This document shows positions 24,610 through 32,449 of a stretch of DNA of 38,362 nucleotides, in pieces; the first letter of the stretch is position 1, and each line of letters begins with the position of its first letter. The stretch is from positions 1 to 38,362 of the forward strand of contig JAEWDP010000010.1 of the NCBI GenBank assembly GCA_023390055.1, given 5' to 3'. The position numbers and the translations under genes are program-made. A model generated the notes under the pieces. That model saw only the letters and a program-made list of their open reading frames with translations. It was not told where the DNA came from and did not search any database. Source of the stretch: Pseudomonadota bacterium (GTDB taxonomy: Bacteria; Pseudomonadota; Alphaproteobacteria; Rhizobiales; Rhizobiaceae).

Positions 24610-25065
24610 TCAGGCCGAGGAGGAAATGCCGCTCCCTTTCGGTTGCTGGTGATAGACGTAACCGCCTGCCTGTCTGAGCAGACGGCAATGATTGTAGAAG
24701 TCGTCCTGGATCGTGATCCGGGGCACCCAGACGTTGAACGAGCTTAGCCTGACCGAGACCGGGCCGATATGGCATCTGCTTTTTGCCATTGGCGCGGCCA
24801 CCCTGACCAGAACGCTGCACGTGGTGTTGGGGGGAACGTCATGCCAAACACAGGTATCGCCTGTGAGGCTGGCAATGCTACGGGTTTTCCTTCGGGCATA
24901 TTGGGCACAGGTCGTCTGACTGCACCCGTTTGGGATCCATCCCCTGTGCAGGTCCGCAACGCAGTCTTCGAGAACTCGCAACTGAGGAAGTATTCCGAGG
25001 CCGGCCTTTTGTCTGTTGTTCAACGCAGACATCGTCAACAATACCTTTCTCAGATGCCTGGCCAT
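24610..25065 (-). CDS. Unidentified cysteine-rich protein upstream of ubiT
   Basis: I do not recognise this 151-residue frame. It contains six cysteines, including GCSQTTCAQ (positions about 46-54), and ends in a polar tail. The downstream half (about residues 80-150) has strongly G/C-biased third codon positions and a globular-looking sequence with V, I, F, W and Y spaced as in real proteins, which argues for coding; other frames on both strands are less convincing. It ends 29 bases before the ubiT ATG and would be first in the ubiT-U-V unit. The start could be ATG 25065 or ATG 25032 (AAGG about 11 bases upstream). Alternatives are a degraded gene or a chance frame. Confidence 0.5.
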   Translation of the reverse strand: MARHLRKVLLTMSALNNRQKAGLGILPQLRVLEDCVADLHRGWIPNGCSQTTCAQYARRKTRSIASLTGDTCVWHDVPPNTTCSVLVRVAAPMAKSRCHIGPVSVRLSSFNVWVPRITIQDDFYNHCRLLRQAGGYVYHQQPKGSGISSSA

Positions 25066-25227
25066 AATCAAGCGGGCCTTGAACCAAGAAGCTAGAAGTA
25101 AGCTCCCTTCCTCATGAAGGGTGTTCGACTCAACCGATCCTTCAGGCCGCCAAGCCTATTCAGGATTCGTCGTGGGTACTTGTCCTGGAACAAAGACATC
25201 ATCGATTTTGATCGCGACAGACAGTCT

Positions 25228-26736
25228 ATGAATGAAATGCAGATCCCACCCCGCCGATACCGATCGCTCCAGCACTATACCGAGGTGCTTGAACGGCAGG
25301 GTCGATTAAAACGGATTGCCGAGCCGGTCAGTCTTGTTCATGAAGTGACAGAGATTCATCGGCGCGTGCTTCTGGCAGGTGGACCGGCCCTGTTGTTTGA
25401 GAGGCCCGTACATGCTGACGGGCGCCAGGCGAGTATCCCGTTACTGACCAATCTTTTCGGGACGTGTGAGCGTGTAGAATGGGGTTTGGGCCTGAAACGT
25501 GGTGGGATTGGAGATCTGGCTGAAACCCTTTCGGAGCTGCGCTATCCGGAACCTCCGAGATCCCTGCGTGAGTTCGTCAGGAAAGCTCCGCTGCTTACTT
25601 CAGCACTTTCGATGCGCTCGAAGCAGGTCCTGAATGTCCCGGCGCAGGAAGTGATCTGGCAGGGCGACGATCTCGATCTTGCAAGGTTGCCAATCCAGTG
25701 GTGCTGGCCGGGCGAGCCGGCTCCATTGATGACCTGGCCGCTTGTCATTACACGAAGCCCAGATAATCCTGCAGACATCAATGTCGGTGTTTATCGAATG
25801 CAGGTGATTGGCAAAGATCGCCTGATCATGCGGTGGCTGGCACACCGCGGAGCAGCACGGCACCACCGAATGTGGCAGCAGCGAGGAGAGGACATGCCGG
25901 TGGCCGTCGTCGTAGGCGCTGATCCTGCGATGCTGCTCGCTGCAGTCATGCCGTTACCGGAAGGAATGAGCGAGATCGGTTTTTCAGGCGTTCTGCGTGG
26001 TCAGCGCACTCGTGTTGCCCCGGCGTTGACCGTCCCAATTACCATTCCCGCAAATGCCGAGATCGTCCTGGAAGGCAAGGTTTCGGCATCGGAGACAGCA
26101 GACGAGGGGCCTTATGGTGACCATACTGGTTATTACAATTCGATAGAGCCCTTTCCGACAATGTCCCTGTCGGCGATTACAAGTCGGCGGAGCCCGCTCT
26201 ATCTTTCGACCTTTACAGGTCGGCCACCGGACGAACCATCAGTTCTGGGTGAGGTCATGATGGACCTCTTCTTGCCACTTGCGAAGCGCCAGTTTCCCGA
26301 GATTGTCAATCTATGGATGCCGCCAGAAGCCTGTTCTTACCGCGCGATGGTCGTTTCCATTGACAAGCGTTATCCCGGCCAGGCACGGCGAATAATGATG
26401 GGTTTATGGTCCATGCTGCCACAATTCAGCTATACAAAGCTAATTATTGCGGTCGATCCTGATATTGATGTTCGCAACTGGACCGATATCATCTGGGCAC
26501 TTTCCACGCGGTTCGACGCGGGCCGCGATGTGCTGTTGATCGAAGACACTCCAATCGACTACCTCGATTTTGCCTCTCCACGAGCCGGACTTGGTGCCAA
26601 ACTCGGACTGGACGCGACCCGAAAATTTCATCCGGAAACAGATCGCGAATGGGGACATGTACTAGCGATGTCTCCGGATGTTGTTTCCAGGGTAGATGCT
26701 CTTTGGGAGGATCTCGGTTTGGAGCAATTGATGTGA
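25228..26736 (+). CDS. ubiD: UbiD-family prenyl-FMN-dependent decarboxylase
   Basis: UbiD removes the carboxyl group from 3-polyprenyl-4-hydroxybenzoate in ubiquinone synthesis using the prenylated FMN made by UbiX. The 502-residue protein has the family N-terminus RYRSLQHYTEVLERQGRLKRI (about 8-28), NVGVYRMQVIGKDRLIMRW in the cofactor region (about 182-200), and the catalytic loop with DEGPYGDHTGYY (about 292-303), which carries the conserved Glu. The length equals that of the Escherichia coli enzyme when counted from 25228; an ATG at 25114 would add 38 residues with no family match. No clear ribosome site is seen. It is translationally coupled to ubiX. A paralogue decarboxylating another aromatic acid cannot be excluded. 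Confidence 0.9.
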   Translation: MNEMQIPPRRYRSLQHYTEVLERQGRLKRIAEPVSLVHEVTEIHRRVLLAGGPALLFERPVHADGRQASIPLLTNLFGTCERVEWGLGLKRGGIGDLAETLSELRYPEPPRSLREFVRKAPLLTSALSMRSKQVLNVPAQEVIWQGDDLDLARLPIQWCWPGEPAPLMTWPLVITRSPDNPADINVGVYRMQVIGKDRLIMRWLAHRGAARHHRMWQQRGEDMPVAVVVGADPAMLLAAVMPLPEGMSEIGFSGVLRGQRTRVAPALTVPITIPANAEIVLEGKVSASETADEGPYGDHTGYYNSIEPFPTMSLSAITSRRSPLYLSTFTGRPPDEPSVLGEVMMDLFLPLAKRQFPEIVNLWMPPEACSYRAMVVSIDKRYPGQARRIMMGLWSMLPQFSYTKLIIAVDPDIDVRNWTDIIWALSTRFDAGRDVLLIEDTPIDYLDFASPRAGLGAKLGLDATRKFHPETDREWGHVLAMSPDVVSRVDALWEDLGLEQLM

Positions 26737-27308
26737 AGACCTTCAGGGTGGTCATAGGGATCTCAGGTGCCTCGGGCGCATCGATACCACTTAGGATCAT
26801 GCAGATGTTGTCCCTGACGGGTACGGGTGAAATGCATCTTGTCATATCGCCGGCAGCACAAAGGACACTAGTCCATGAGCTTGGTACCGAGGCCTGCAGT
26901 CAGGTCATGCAACTGGCGACCCGCACCCACCGACCAGATGATCTCGGAGCTGCAATCGCCAGTGGCTCCTTCCATACGGATGGCATGATCGTTGCACCCT
27001 GTTCAATGCGGACACTTGCCGCGATCTCCTCGGGGCTGTCGGACAATCTCCTGGTCAGGGCAGCAGACGTCCACCTGAAGGAACGCAGGAGGCTCGTGCT
27101 TCTAACACGGGAAACACCATTGCACCTCGGGCATCTGCGCAATATGTGTGCCGTTACCGAGATGGGAGGCATAATCATGCCGCCGGTCCCGGCATTCTAT
27201 CACAGACCGTCTACCATTGACGAGATTGTCGAACATATTGCGGCACGGGCGATCGATCAGCTCAAACTGCCAATCGGCTGTATGGCCCGTGCATGGGATC
27301 CCGAATAG
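26733..27308 (+). CDS. ubiX: Flavin prenyltransferase UbiX
   Basis: UbiX joins a dimethylallyl group to FMN to make the cofactor of UbiD. The 191-residue protein has GISGASGAS (9-17) for FMN binding, APCSMRTLAAISSG (88-101), the DNLLVRAADVHLKERRRLVLLTRETPL stretch (104-130) and MGGIIMPPVPAFYHRP (144-159), all standard for UbiX. The GTG start at 26733 overlaps the ubiD stop (GTGA) and GGAG lies 8 bases upstream, so cofactor and apoenzyme are made together. A longer frame begins inside ubiD but is shadow. It converges on the TRAP gene with only 4 bases between the stops. Confidence 0.95.
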   Translation: MKTFRVVIGISGASGASIPLRIMQMLSLTGTGEMHLVISPAAQRTLVHELGTEACSQVMQLATRTHRPDDLGAAIASGSFHTDGMIVAPCSMRTLAAISSGLSDNLLVRAADVHLKERRRLVLLTRETPLHLGHLRNMCAVTEMGGIIMPPVPAFYHRPSTIDEIVEHIAARAIDQLKLPIGCMARAWDPE

Positions 27309-27312
27309 TACA

Positions 27313-28596
27313 CTAAAAACCTGCGAGCTGCGGTAACCACGTAGAAACGCCAGGTATGAAGGTCACGAGTAGCAAGACAACGAGATATGCTAGAAGAAAT
27401 GGTGAAATCTCTCGTGTAATGTCACTGACGCGGATTTTCACAACAGACGACACGACAAAGAGCAGAGCGCCCACCGGTGGTGTGATCAGGCCCACAGTCA
27501 AGTTCAAGATGACAACCATCGCGAACTGGGTAGGGTCGATCCCGAGCTGGAAGGCGATCGGGGCCAGAATGGGAACCAGGATCATCACACCCGGCAGTGG
27601 ATCCATGAACATGCCGAAGACCAGCAGTAGCACGTTGACAGCAAGCAAAAAGACAATTGGATCAAGGTTCCAACCGATAATGGTGCTGGCCAAGAATTGC
27701 GGTACGCCCTCAATGATCAATACCCATGCAAAGGCTCTCGCCGATGCCAGGATCAAAAGGATTCCTACAGTGACCATGGCCGAGCGGAAAATGATATCCG
27801 GTATGTTTTTCACTTTCAGCGACCGATAGATGAACATACCGCAGAAGAGGGCATAGAACACTGCGATGACGGAAGCTTCTGTCGGAGTGAACCAGCCAAA
27901 GCGGATACCACCAACAACGATGACGATCAGTGCCATGGCCGGAATGGCATAAAAGGTGTTGGAGATCATCTCCATCACCGTTGGGCGGATGTCCATCGAA
28001 CGGTAATCACGCTTGCGCGAAACATAATAATTTACGGCGCACATTGCCGCAGAGATGACGAGACCGGGTACGACGCCCGCCAGAAACAAGCCACCCACCG
28101 AAACACGCTGATCCTGCAGTGCATAGATGATCATGGTGATCGAGGGCGGGATGATTGGGTCGACAACGGCCACGGCTGCTGCGAGTGCCGAAGCATAGCG
28201 CTTGTCATAGCCACTTTTTTCCATCATCCGGATCGACATCGCGCCCGGGCCGGCCGCTGCCGCCAGGGCGGAGCCTGAAATCCCGGCAAAAAGCGTCGTT
28301 GAAATGATACTTGCGTATCCCAGGCCGCCGCGGGCACGGCCCACGAATTGTGCTGCAAGCCGCAAGAGATGGTGCGTGAGTGCACCCCCTGTCATCAGTT
28401 CGGCCGCCAGGATGAAAAAGGGTACGGCCAGCAACGGAAAACTGTCCACGCCCGTGAACATCTCCTTGATCACGACGATCTGGGGGTAGCTGCTGCCGAG
28501 GACTACCGCAAGCCAGGTGGCAATCGCGAGCGTGAAGGCAACCGGAACGCCGAGCGCAAGAAGGATGAAGAATGAGGCGAAGAGGATGATGATCAT
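27313..28596 (-). CDS. TRAP transporter large permease subunit (DctM family)
   Basis: This subunit forms the sodium-driven translocation path of a tripartite ATP-independent periplasmic transporter. The 427-residue protein has about 12 membrane segments and the DctM signatures: VPFFILAAELMTGGALTHHLL (about 58-78), GISGSALAAAAGPGAMSIRMM (about 104-124), and PIIPPSITMIIYA (about 147-159). A late LITPPVGALLFVVSSV (about 368-383) completes the pattern. It is third in the dctP-dctQ-dctM order, 54 bases after the small permease. The substrate is not shown by the sequence. Confidence 0.95.
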   Translation of the reverse strand: MIIILFASFFILLALGVPVAFTLAIATWLAVVLGSSYPQIVVIKEMFTGVDSFPLLAVPFFILAAELMTGGALTHHLLRLAAQFVGRARGGLGYASIISTTLFAGISGSALAAAAGPGAMSIRMMEKSGYDKRYASALAAAVAVVDPIIPPSITMIIYALQDQRVSVGGLFLAGVVPGLVISAAMCAVNYYVSRKRDYRSMDIRPTVMEMISNTFYAIPAMALIVIVVGGIRFGWFTPTEASVIAVFYALFCGMFIYRSLKVKNIPDIIFRSAMVTVGILLILASARAFAWVLIIEGVPQFLASTIIGWNLDPIVFLLAVNVLLLVFGMFMDPLPGVMILVPILAPIAFQLGIDPTQFAMVVILNLTVGLITPPVGALLFVVSSVVKIRVSDITREISPFLLAYLVVLLLVTFIPGVSTWLPQLAGF

Positions 28597-28650
28597 AAGA
28601 GAGGTTCTGGAATGCTGCGGCCCCTTGGACAGGGCGAGAAAAGGTCGCTG

Positions 28651-29160
28651 TTACGAGGTGATGGGAAGTGCGTCGTCGTCGCCTTGAAGCGCACTCATGC
28701 CACCATTTAGATATGCTTTAAGGATCAATAGGAGATGGATGATGAGCAAGCCGAAGCCAATCGGCATGGCCAGATAAATGTAGCCAAATGGTATTCTTGT
28801 TGATGGTGTGGTCTGGAACATCGTACGTTCCACATAGAACTTTCCTGCCCAGATCATTGTCGCGAAGAATGCGAGCATGATGATCGTTACGAGTATCCGT
28901 ACGAAGTATGCGTTTCGTTCGCTGAGCGCTACCTGGACGTTGTCAATCGCGACAAGCCCACCGTGCCGCAGTGTGAGGCCGGCACCGATAAAAGTAAGCC
29001 AGATCATCAAGTGACGGGAAACCTCGTCTGACCAAGTAATCGAGTGATTGGTAAAGTATCGAAGGCAGACGTTCATGAACACAATGATGGCCATTGCGGA
29101 TAAAATGACGATCAATGCCCAACGATTGACCTCGACAAATATCGTTTCTGCTTTGTGCAT
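28651..29160 (-). CDS. TRAP transporter small permease subunit (DctQ family)
   Basis: The 169-residue protein has four membrane segments (about 12-35, 50-68, 90-110, 132-152) and the DctQ motif TWSDEVSRHLMIWLTFIGAG (about 43-62). It pairs with the large permease. The start at 29160 (MHKAETIF) has GGAG 9 bases upstream; the frame stays open 16 codons further without a ribosome site. It follows the binding-protein gene after 62 bases that carry a stable hairpin. Confidence 0.93.
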   Translation of the reverse strand: MHKAETIFVEVNRWALIVILSAMAIIVFMNVCLRYFTNHSITWSDEVSRHLMIWLTFIGAGLTLRHGGLVAIDNVQVALSERNAYFVRILVTIIMLAFFATMIWAGKFYVERTMFQTTPSTRIPFGYIYLAMPIGFGLLIIHLLLILKAYLNGGMSALQGDDDALPITS

Positions 29161-29194
29161 TGTCGTCTCCGCTTGTGACTGAACGTCAGGGGAG

Positions 29195-29215
29195 GGCGCC
29201 CAGAACATGGGCGCC
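29195..29215 (-). promoter_or_regulatory. Stable hairpin between dctP- and dctQ-like genes
   Basis: A perfect 7-bp all-GC inverted repeat (GGCGCCC / GGGCGCC) with a 7-base loop begins 7 bases past the binding-protein stop. On the transcribed strand no T run follows, so it more likely protects the binding-protein mRNA from 3' decay, raising its level over the permeases. Confidence 0.6.
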
Positions 29216-29222
29216 TTTATTG

Positions 29223-30215
29223 CTATTTCGTTGCAATGATCTGGTCGATGAGCTCCTTGGAAAAGGTCTCGTAGTATTGATCATAGGCAGCTTGAATCGC
29301 CTGCTGAAACTGATTCTTTTGCTCGTCGCTCAAAATGTTGACTTGCATTCCTTCCGCCTTGGCGGTCTCCACACCTGTCTTTTCGGCATTGTCGACAAAT
29401 GCACGCATGGCCTCCTGCCCTTTTAGGGCGCCATCGGTGAAGAGCTTCTTGTCTTCGTCGGAGAGGCTGTCCCAGAAAGTCGGGGAAACAATCAGCATGG
29501 CGGGCGAATATACATGACCTGAGATGGTCAGATACTTTTGTACTTCCCACAACTTGGCAGATACGATGACTGAAAGTGGATTTTCCTGGCCGTCAATTGC
29601 GCCCTGCTGCAAAGCAGGGATGACTTCCGGCCACGACATCGGAGTTGGTGCAGCCCCGGCCGTTTCGAAGGCAGTGATGTGAACTGGATTTTCCATCGTG
29701 CGGATCTTCAGGCCTGCAAGATCTTCGGGCTTTTCGATCGGCTGACGATTGTTGGTGATATGGCGGAATCCCTGCTCACCCCAGGCAAGAGCAATCAGTT
29801 GCCGGTCTGGAAACTTGGTCAGGATGTCTTGACCGATCTGGCCATCAAGCACGGCGCGCGCGTGGTTCAAGTCACGGAACAGAAACGGAATGTCGGTTAT
29901 GCCGACCTCGGGTACAAAATTCGACAATGCACCCGATGAAACGACAACAGCCTGGACGCCGGTACCCAGTTGCAGACCCTCGATCACTTCACGTTCGCCA
30001 CCTTGTGCGGATGAGGGGAAGTGGGTGAACGTATACCTGCCACCACTCGCTTCTGTTACATACTTTTCCCATCCATCGGCTGCTGCGCCATAATGAGAAT
30101 CGTGAGCCAGAGCGTAGGCAATCTTGACCTCGGTACTTTGGGCAAATGCGGCTGTGGTCCAGAGTGCGGACGAGATCAACCCTGCAGCAGCAATGCGGCC
30201 GATGGATATGTTCAT
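29223..30215 (-). CDS. TRAP transporter periplasmic substrate-binding protein (DctP family)
   Basis: The 330-residue protein captures the substrate in the periplasm. It has a signal peptide (residues 1-25, ending AFA-Q), and DctP landmarks: AGLKIRTMENPVHITAFE (about 166-183), where the Arg of KIRT normally grips a carboxylate, PMSWPEVIPALQQGAIDGQENPL (about 189-211), and the C-terminal helical arm. An organic acid is therefore the likely ligand class (family knowledge). AGAGGGA precedes the ATG by about 8 bases. The gene is divergent from the ECF sigma factor across 178 bp. Confidence 0.94.
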   Translation of the reverse strand: MNISIGRIAAAGLISSALWTTAAFAQSTEVKIAYALAHDSHYGAAADGWEKYVTEASGGRYTFTHFPSSAQGGEREVIEGLQLGTGVQAVVVSSGALSNFVPEVGITDIPFLFRDLNHARAVLDGQIGQDILTKFPDRQLIALAWGEQGFRHITNNRQPIEKPEDLAGLKIRTMENPVHITAFETAGAAPTPMSWPEVIPALQQGAIDGQENPLSVIVSAKLWEVQKYLTISGHVYSPAMLIVSPTFWDSLSDEDKKLFTDGALKGQEAMRAFVDNAEKTGVETAKAEGMQVNILSDEQKNQFQQAIQAAYDQYYETFSKELIDQIIATK

Positions 30216-30393
30216 GAGTGTTCCCTCTTTGATACGAGATCATGCAAGTATGAAATGTTTCTAATGCTCAATCCGCGAAAACGGCTGTGCGGTCAAGCTG
30301 TCAAGCCGCCAAGGTGGGCTCTTAAACCGCCAGTATTGGATTTTTTTTGGTTGCGGACGGAATAGAATTTCCCCGACAGACGTACACACGCAT
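30216..30393. promoter_or_regulatory. Divergent TRAP/ECF-sigma control region
   Basis: This 178-bp gap serves both directions. It contains a tandem direct repeat GTCAAGC (30292-30298 and 30300-30306), which on the minus strand reads GCTTGAC twice, and two copies of CCGCCA 21 bases apart (30306 and 30327). A run of eight T follows at 30341-30348. These may be operators for a substrate-responsive regulator of the transporter; none is encoded next to them. Confidence 0.5.
30359..30384 (+). promoter_or_regulatory. Candidate ECF-type promoter of the sigma-factor gene
   Basis: GGAAT (30359-30363), 17 bases, then CGTA (30381-30384) is close to the alphaproteobacterial ECF pattern GGAAC-N16/17-CGTT. 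A transcript from it would begin only a few bases before the ATG at 30394, which fits the lack of a Shine-Dalgarno sequence there. Confidence 0.4.
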
Positions 30394-30942
30394 ATGAGTT
30401 CAAGTGGCGACCCCTTTGATGTGATTGGACAACTGGCAGCGCTGCGCCGGTACGCGCGCTCGCTTGCGCGCGACTGGGACGATGCGGAAGACTTGGTGCA
30501 TGATGCGTTAGTTCGCGCCTATGAACGCAAGCAGACGTTCAGATCCGGGGGTAATCTGAAGAACTGGTTGCTTTCCATCGTGCACAATACATATGTCGAT
30601 CGCGTTCGAAAGTCGCGTTCCCACCACCGGAAATTGACTGCTGCTGCCCAACTGGCAAACGTTGATGAGCACGCTGATCCCGATCATGCCGTGCGGCTTT
30701 CTCAGCTAAGAAGTGCCTTTTGCCTTCTGCCGGACGAGCAGCGGGATGCACTTCATCTCGTGGCAATCGAAGGATTATCCTATCAGGAGGCAGCCGAGGT
30801 GCTTGGGATCCCAGGCGGCACGCTGATGTCACGGATCTCGCGTGCCAGAGAAAAACTTCGGAATATCGAGCAGAGTACGAAGAAACAGGGACAGGATATA
30901 CATCTCAAGATTGTGATGGGTGGTAAAGATGACAATGGCTGA
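30394..30942 (+). CDS. ECF-family RNA polymerase sigma factor
   Basis: The 182-residue protein has sigma region 2 (about 11-75, with RYARSLARDWDDAEDLVHDALVRAYER and the NWLLSIVHNTYVDRVRK segment) and region 4 (about 110-160, with LPDEQRDALHLVAIEGLSYQEAAEVLGIPGGTLMSRISRAREKL), joined by a short linker. It lacks regions 1 and 3, as ECF factors do. The next gene, overlapping its 3' end by 14 bases, encodes the likely anti-sigma factor. No ribosome site precedes the ATG at 30394. The signal it answers is not shown. Confidence 0.93.
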   Translation: MSSSGDPFDVIGQLAALRRYARSLARDWDDAEDLVHDALVRAYERKQTFRSGGNLKNWLLSIVHNTYVDRVRKSRSHHRKLTAAAQLANVDEHADPDHAVRLSQLRSAFCLLPDEQRDALHLVAIEGLSYQEAAEVLGIPGGTLMSRISRAREKLRNIEQSTKKQGQDIHLKIVMGGKDDNG

Positions 30943-31702
30943 CCCGATTTTGCCAAGCGATCTCGACGCCTATATTGATGACCAGCTTGATGTTGGTCGG
31001 CGTATTGAGGTGGAAGCATACCTCTCTGGTGATCCGGATGCTGCGGCTCGTGTCATGGCTGATCTTCGCGTGCGGGGCGAGTTACGCCTGGCACTGGCAA
31101 GTATCCATATCCAAGGTCGACCCGAGACCCGTGAGGCAGCCCGTCGGCTTCAGGGTACGTTGTCGAACAGGCGGTTGTTCCAGACGTTTCATCGTTTTGC
31201 GGCGGCGCTTTTTCTGGTTGCAATCGGGTGGGTGGCGAACGGACACTTCAAACCGTTTGAGCCACGGCAGGGGATCGCATCCGTTCCCGTACCGGTCTTT
31301 GTGGAAGAAGCTGTTCGCGCCCACGGAACCGCCATGTTGAGGACCCGAATGCCATCGCAGTACGAGGCTCCGGACTTTGATGCTGCGGAGGTTCGCTCTG
31401 CTACAGGTATTACCATGCCCGAGCTTCCCGCTGATTGGCAGGTGACGGATGTACAGATCTTCCCGTCTGCCCATGGTCCAAGCGTCGAGATGGCGATTTT
31501 GCGAAATGGTAGGCAACGTCTTTCGTTGTTTGCCGTACGTCCCGGGACCTTTGCGGTTAAGCCGGTTTCGGGTGCGGATGTTGCTGATGCCGGAGCGTCT
31601 TACTGGCAGACTGGAGAGGTTGCCTATGCCCTGGTCTCGGACAATGCCAGCGCAATCGAATTGAAAACTCAGGCTGAGCAACTTGCTCGAAGCCTTCACT
31701 AG
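30929..31702 (+). CDS. Transmembrane anti-sigma factor
   Basis: The 257-residue protein has an N-terminal helical anti-sigma domain (about 1-75) of the pattern DLDAYIDDQLDVGRRIEVEAYL, one membrane segment (about 88-105, FAAALFLVAIGWVA), and a periplasmic domain of about 150 residues. The N-terminal pattern resembles zinc-binding anti-sigma domains, but the HxxxCxxC ligands are missing and the whole protein has no cysteine, so it should not work as a zinc/thiol redox switch. It overlaps the sigma gene. ATG 30929 follows GGGTGG; GTG 30920 and ATG 30935 are alternatives. Confidence 0.85.
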   Translation: MTMADPILPSDLDAYIDDQLDVGRRIEVEAYLSGDPDAAARVMADLRVRGELRLALASIHIQGRPETREAARRLQGTLSNRRLFQTFHRFAAALFLVAIGWVANGHFKPFEPRQGIASVPVPVFVEEAVRAHGTAMLRTRMPSQYEAPDFDAAEVRSATGITMPELPADWQVTDVQIFPSAHGPSVEMAILRNGRQRLSLFAVRPGTFAVKPVSGADVADAGASYWQTGEVAYALVSDNASAIELKTQAEQLARSLH

Positions 31703-31719
31703 AGCCAGAGGAGATATTG

Positions 31720-32436
31720 ATGAATACTATTCCGCCCCGCTTCGGCGGCCAGGTGGCGCAATCACAGGTCCTGTTCGACGAAGGCTTGCGTCGACACATG
31801 CTGCGCGTCTACAACTACATGGGCTTAGGTCTTGTCGTGACGGGTATCGTTGCTTTTATAGTCGGGACTAGTCCAGCGCTTTACGTACCGATATTCTCGT
31901 CGCCATTGAAGTGGGTAGTCATGCTCGCGCCCTTGGCATTTGTCTTCTTCTTTTCGTTCCGTATCCAGACGATGTCGGCTGCGACTGCCCAGATGACCTT
32001 CTGGGTATTCTGCGCAGTCATGGGGCTATCTCTCGCCTCGGTCTTCCTGGTATTCACGAATGCGAGCATTGCGCGCACCTTCTTTATCGCTGCGACCATG
32101 TTTGGAGCGACAAGCCTTTATGGGTATGTGACCAAACGGGACCTCTCGAAATTCGGTTCGTTCCTGATTATGGGGCTGATTGGCGTCATCGTTGCGTCGG
32201 TGGTCAACATCTTTCTTGGGTCGACGGCGCTGCAGTTTGCCATCTCAGTGATTGGGGTCGCCGTCTTTGTCGGGCTAACAGCCTGGGATACGCAAAACAT
32301 CAAGGAACAGTATGGAGAACACTTTGACCAGGAATCACAGCAGAAGGTGGCTGTTTTTGGCGCGTTGTCCCTCTATTTGAACTTCGTGAATATTTTCCAG
32401 TTGCTTCTCAGTTTCACGGGTGAACGAGAAGGTTGA
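31720..32436 (+). CDS. Bax inhibitor-1 / YccA family membrane protein
   Basis: The 238-residue protein has seven membrane segments and the BI-1 family features: a cytoplasmic N-terminus with DEGLRRHMLRVYNYMGLGL (about 21-39), and near the C-terminus FVGLTAWDTQNIKEQYG (about 182-198) with the conserved Asp in LTAWDTQ. Family members act in pH-dependent calcium leak or in modulating membrane proteases (YccA with FtsH); which applies here is unknown. A strong AGAGGAGA ribosome site precedes the ATG at 31720 by about 5 bases. It starts 17 bases after the anti-sigma stop, so the three genes probably form one transcript ending at 32450. Confidence 0.92.
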   Translation: MNTIPPRFGGQVAQSQVLFDEGLRRHMLRVYNYMGLGLVVTGIVAFIVGTSPALYVPIFSSPLKWVVMLAPLAFVFFFSFRIQTMSAATAQMTFWVFCAVMGLSLASVFLVFTNASIARTFFIAATMFGATSLYGYVTKRDLSKFGSFLIMGLIGVIVASVVNIFLGSTALQFAISVIGVAVFVGLTAWDTQNIKEQYGEHFDQESQQKVAVFGALSLYLNFVNIFQLLLSFTGEREG

Positions 32437-32449
32437 GTACGTCTGTAGT

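Noticed and set aside
24581..24820. An 80-codon N-terminal extension of UbiT
   Set aside because: The frame is open, but the sequence is basic and low in complexity, does not fit an SCP2 protein, and overlaps a better coding frame.
25055..25225. FNR/FixK-type box (TTGAT-N4-ATCAA) between the ubi operons
   Set aside because: Only half-sites are present (ATCAA at about 25067, TTGAT at about 25208). Neither has a proper second half, so I do not call an anaerobic box despite the tempting context.
25114..25227. A 38-residue N-terminal extension of UbiD
   Set aside because: No ribosome site at 25114, and the usual UbiD start motif begins just after 25228, which gives the normal family length.
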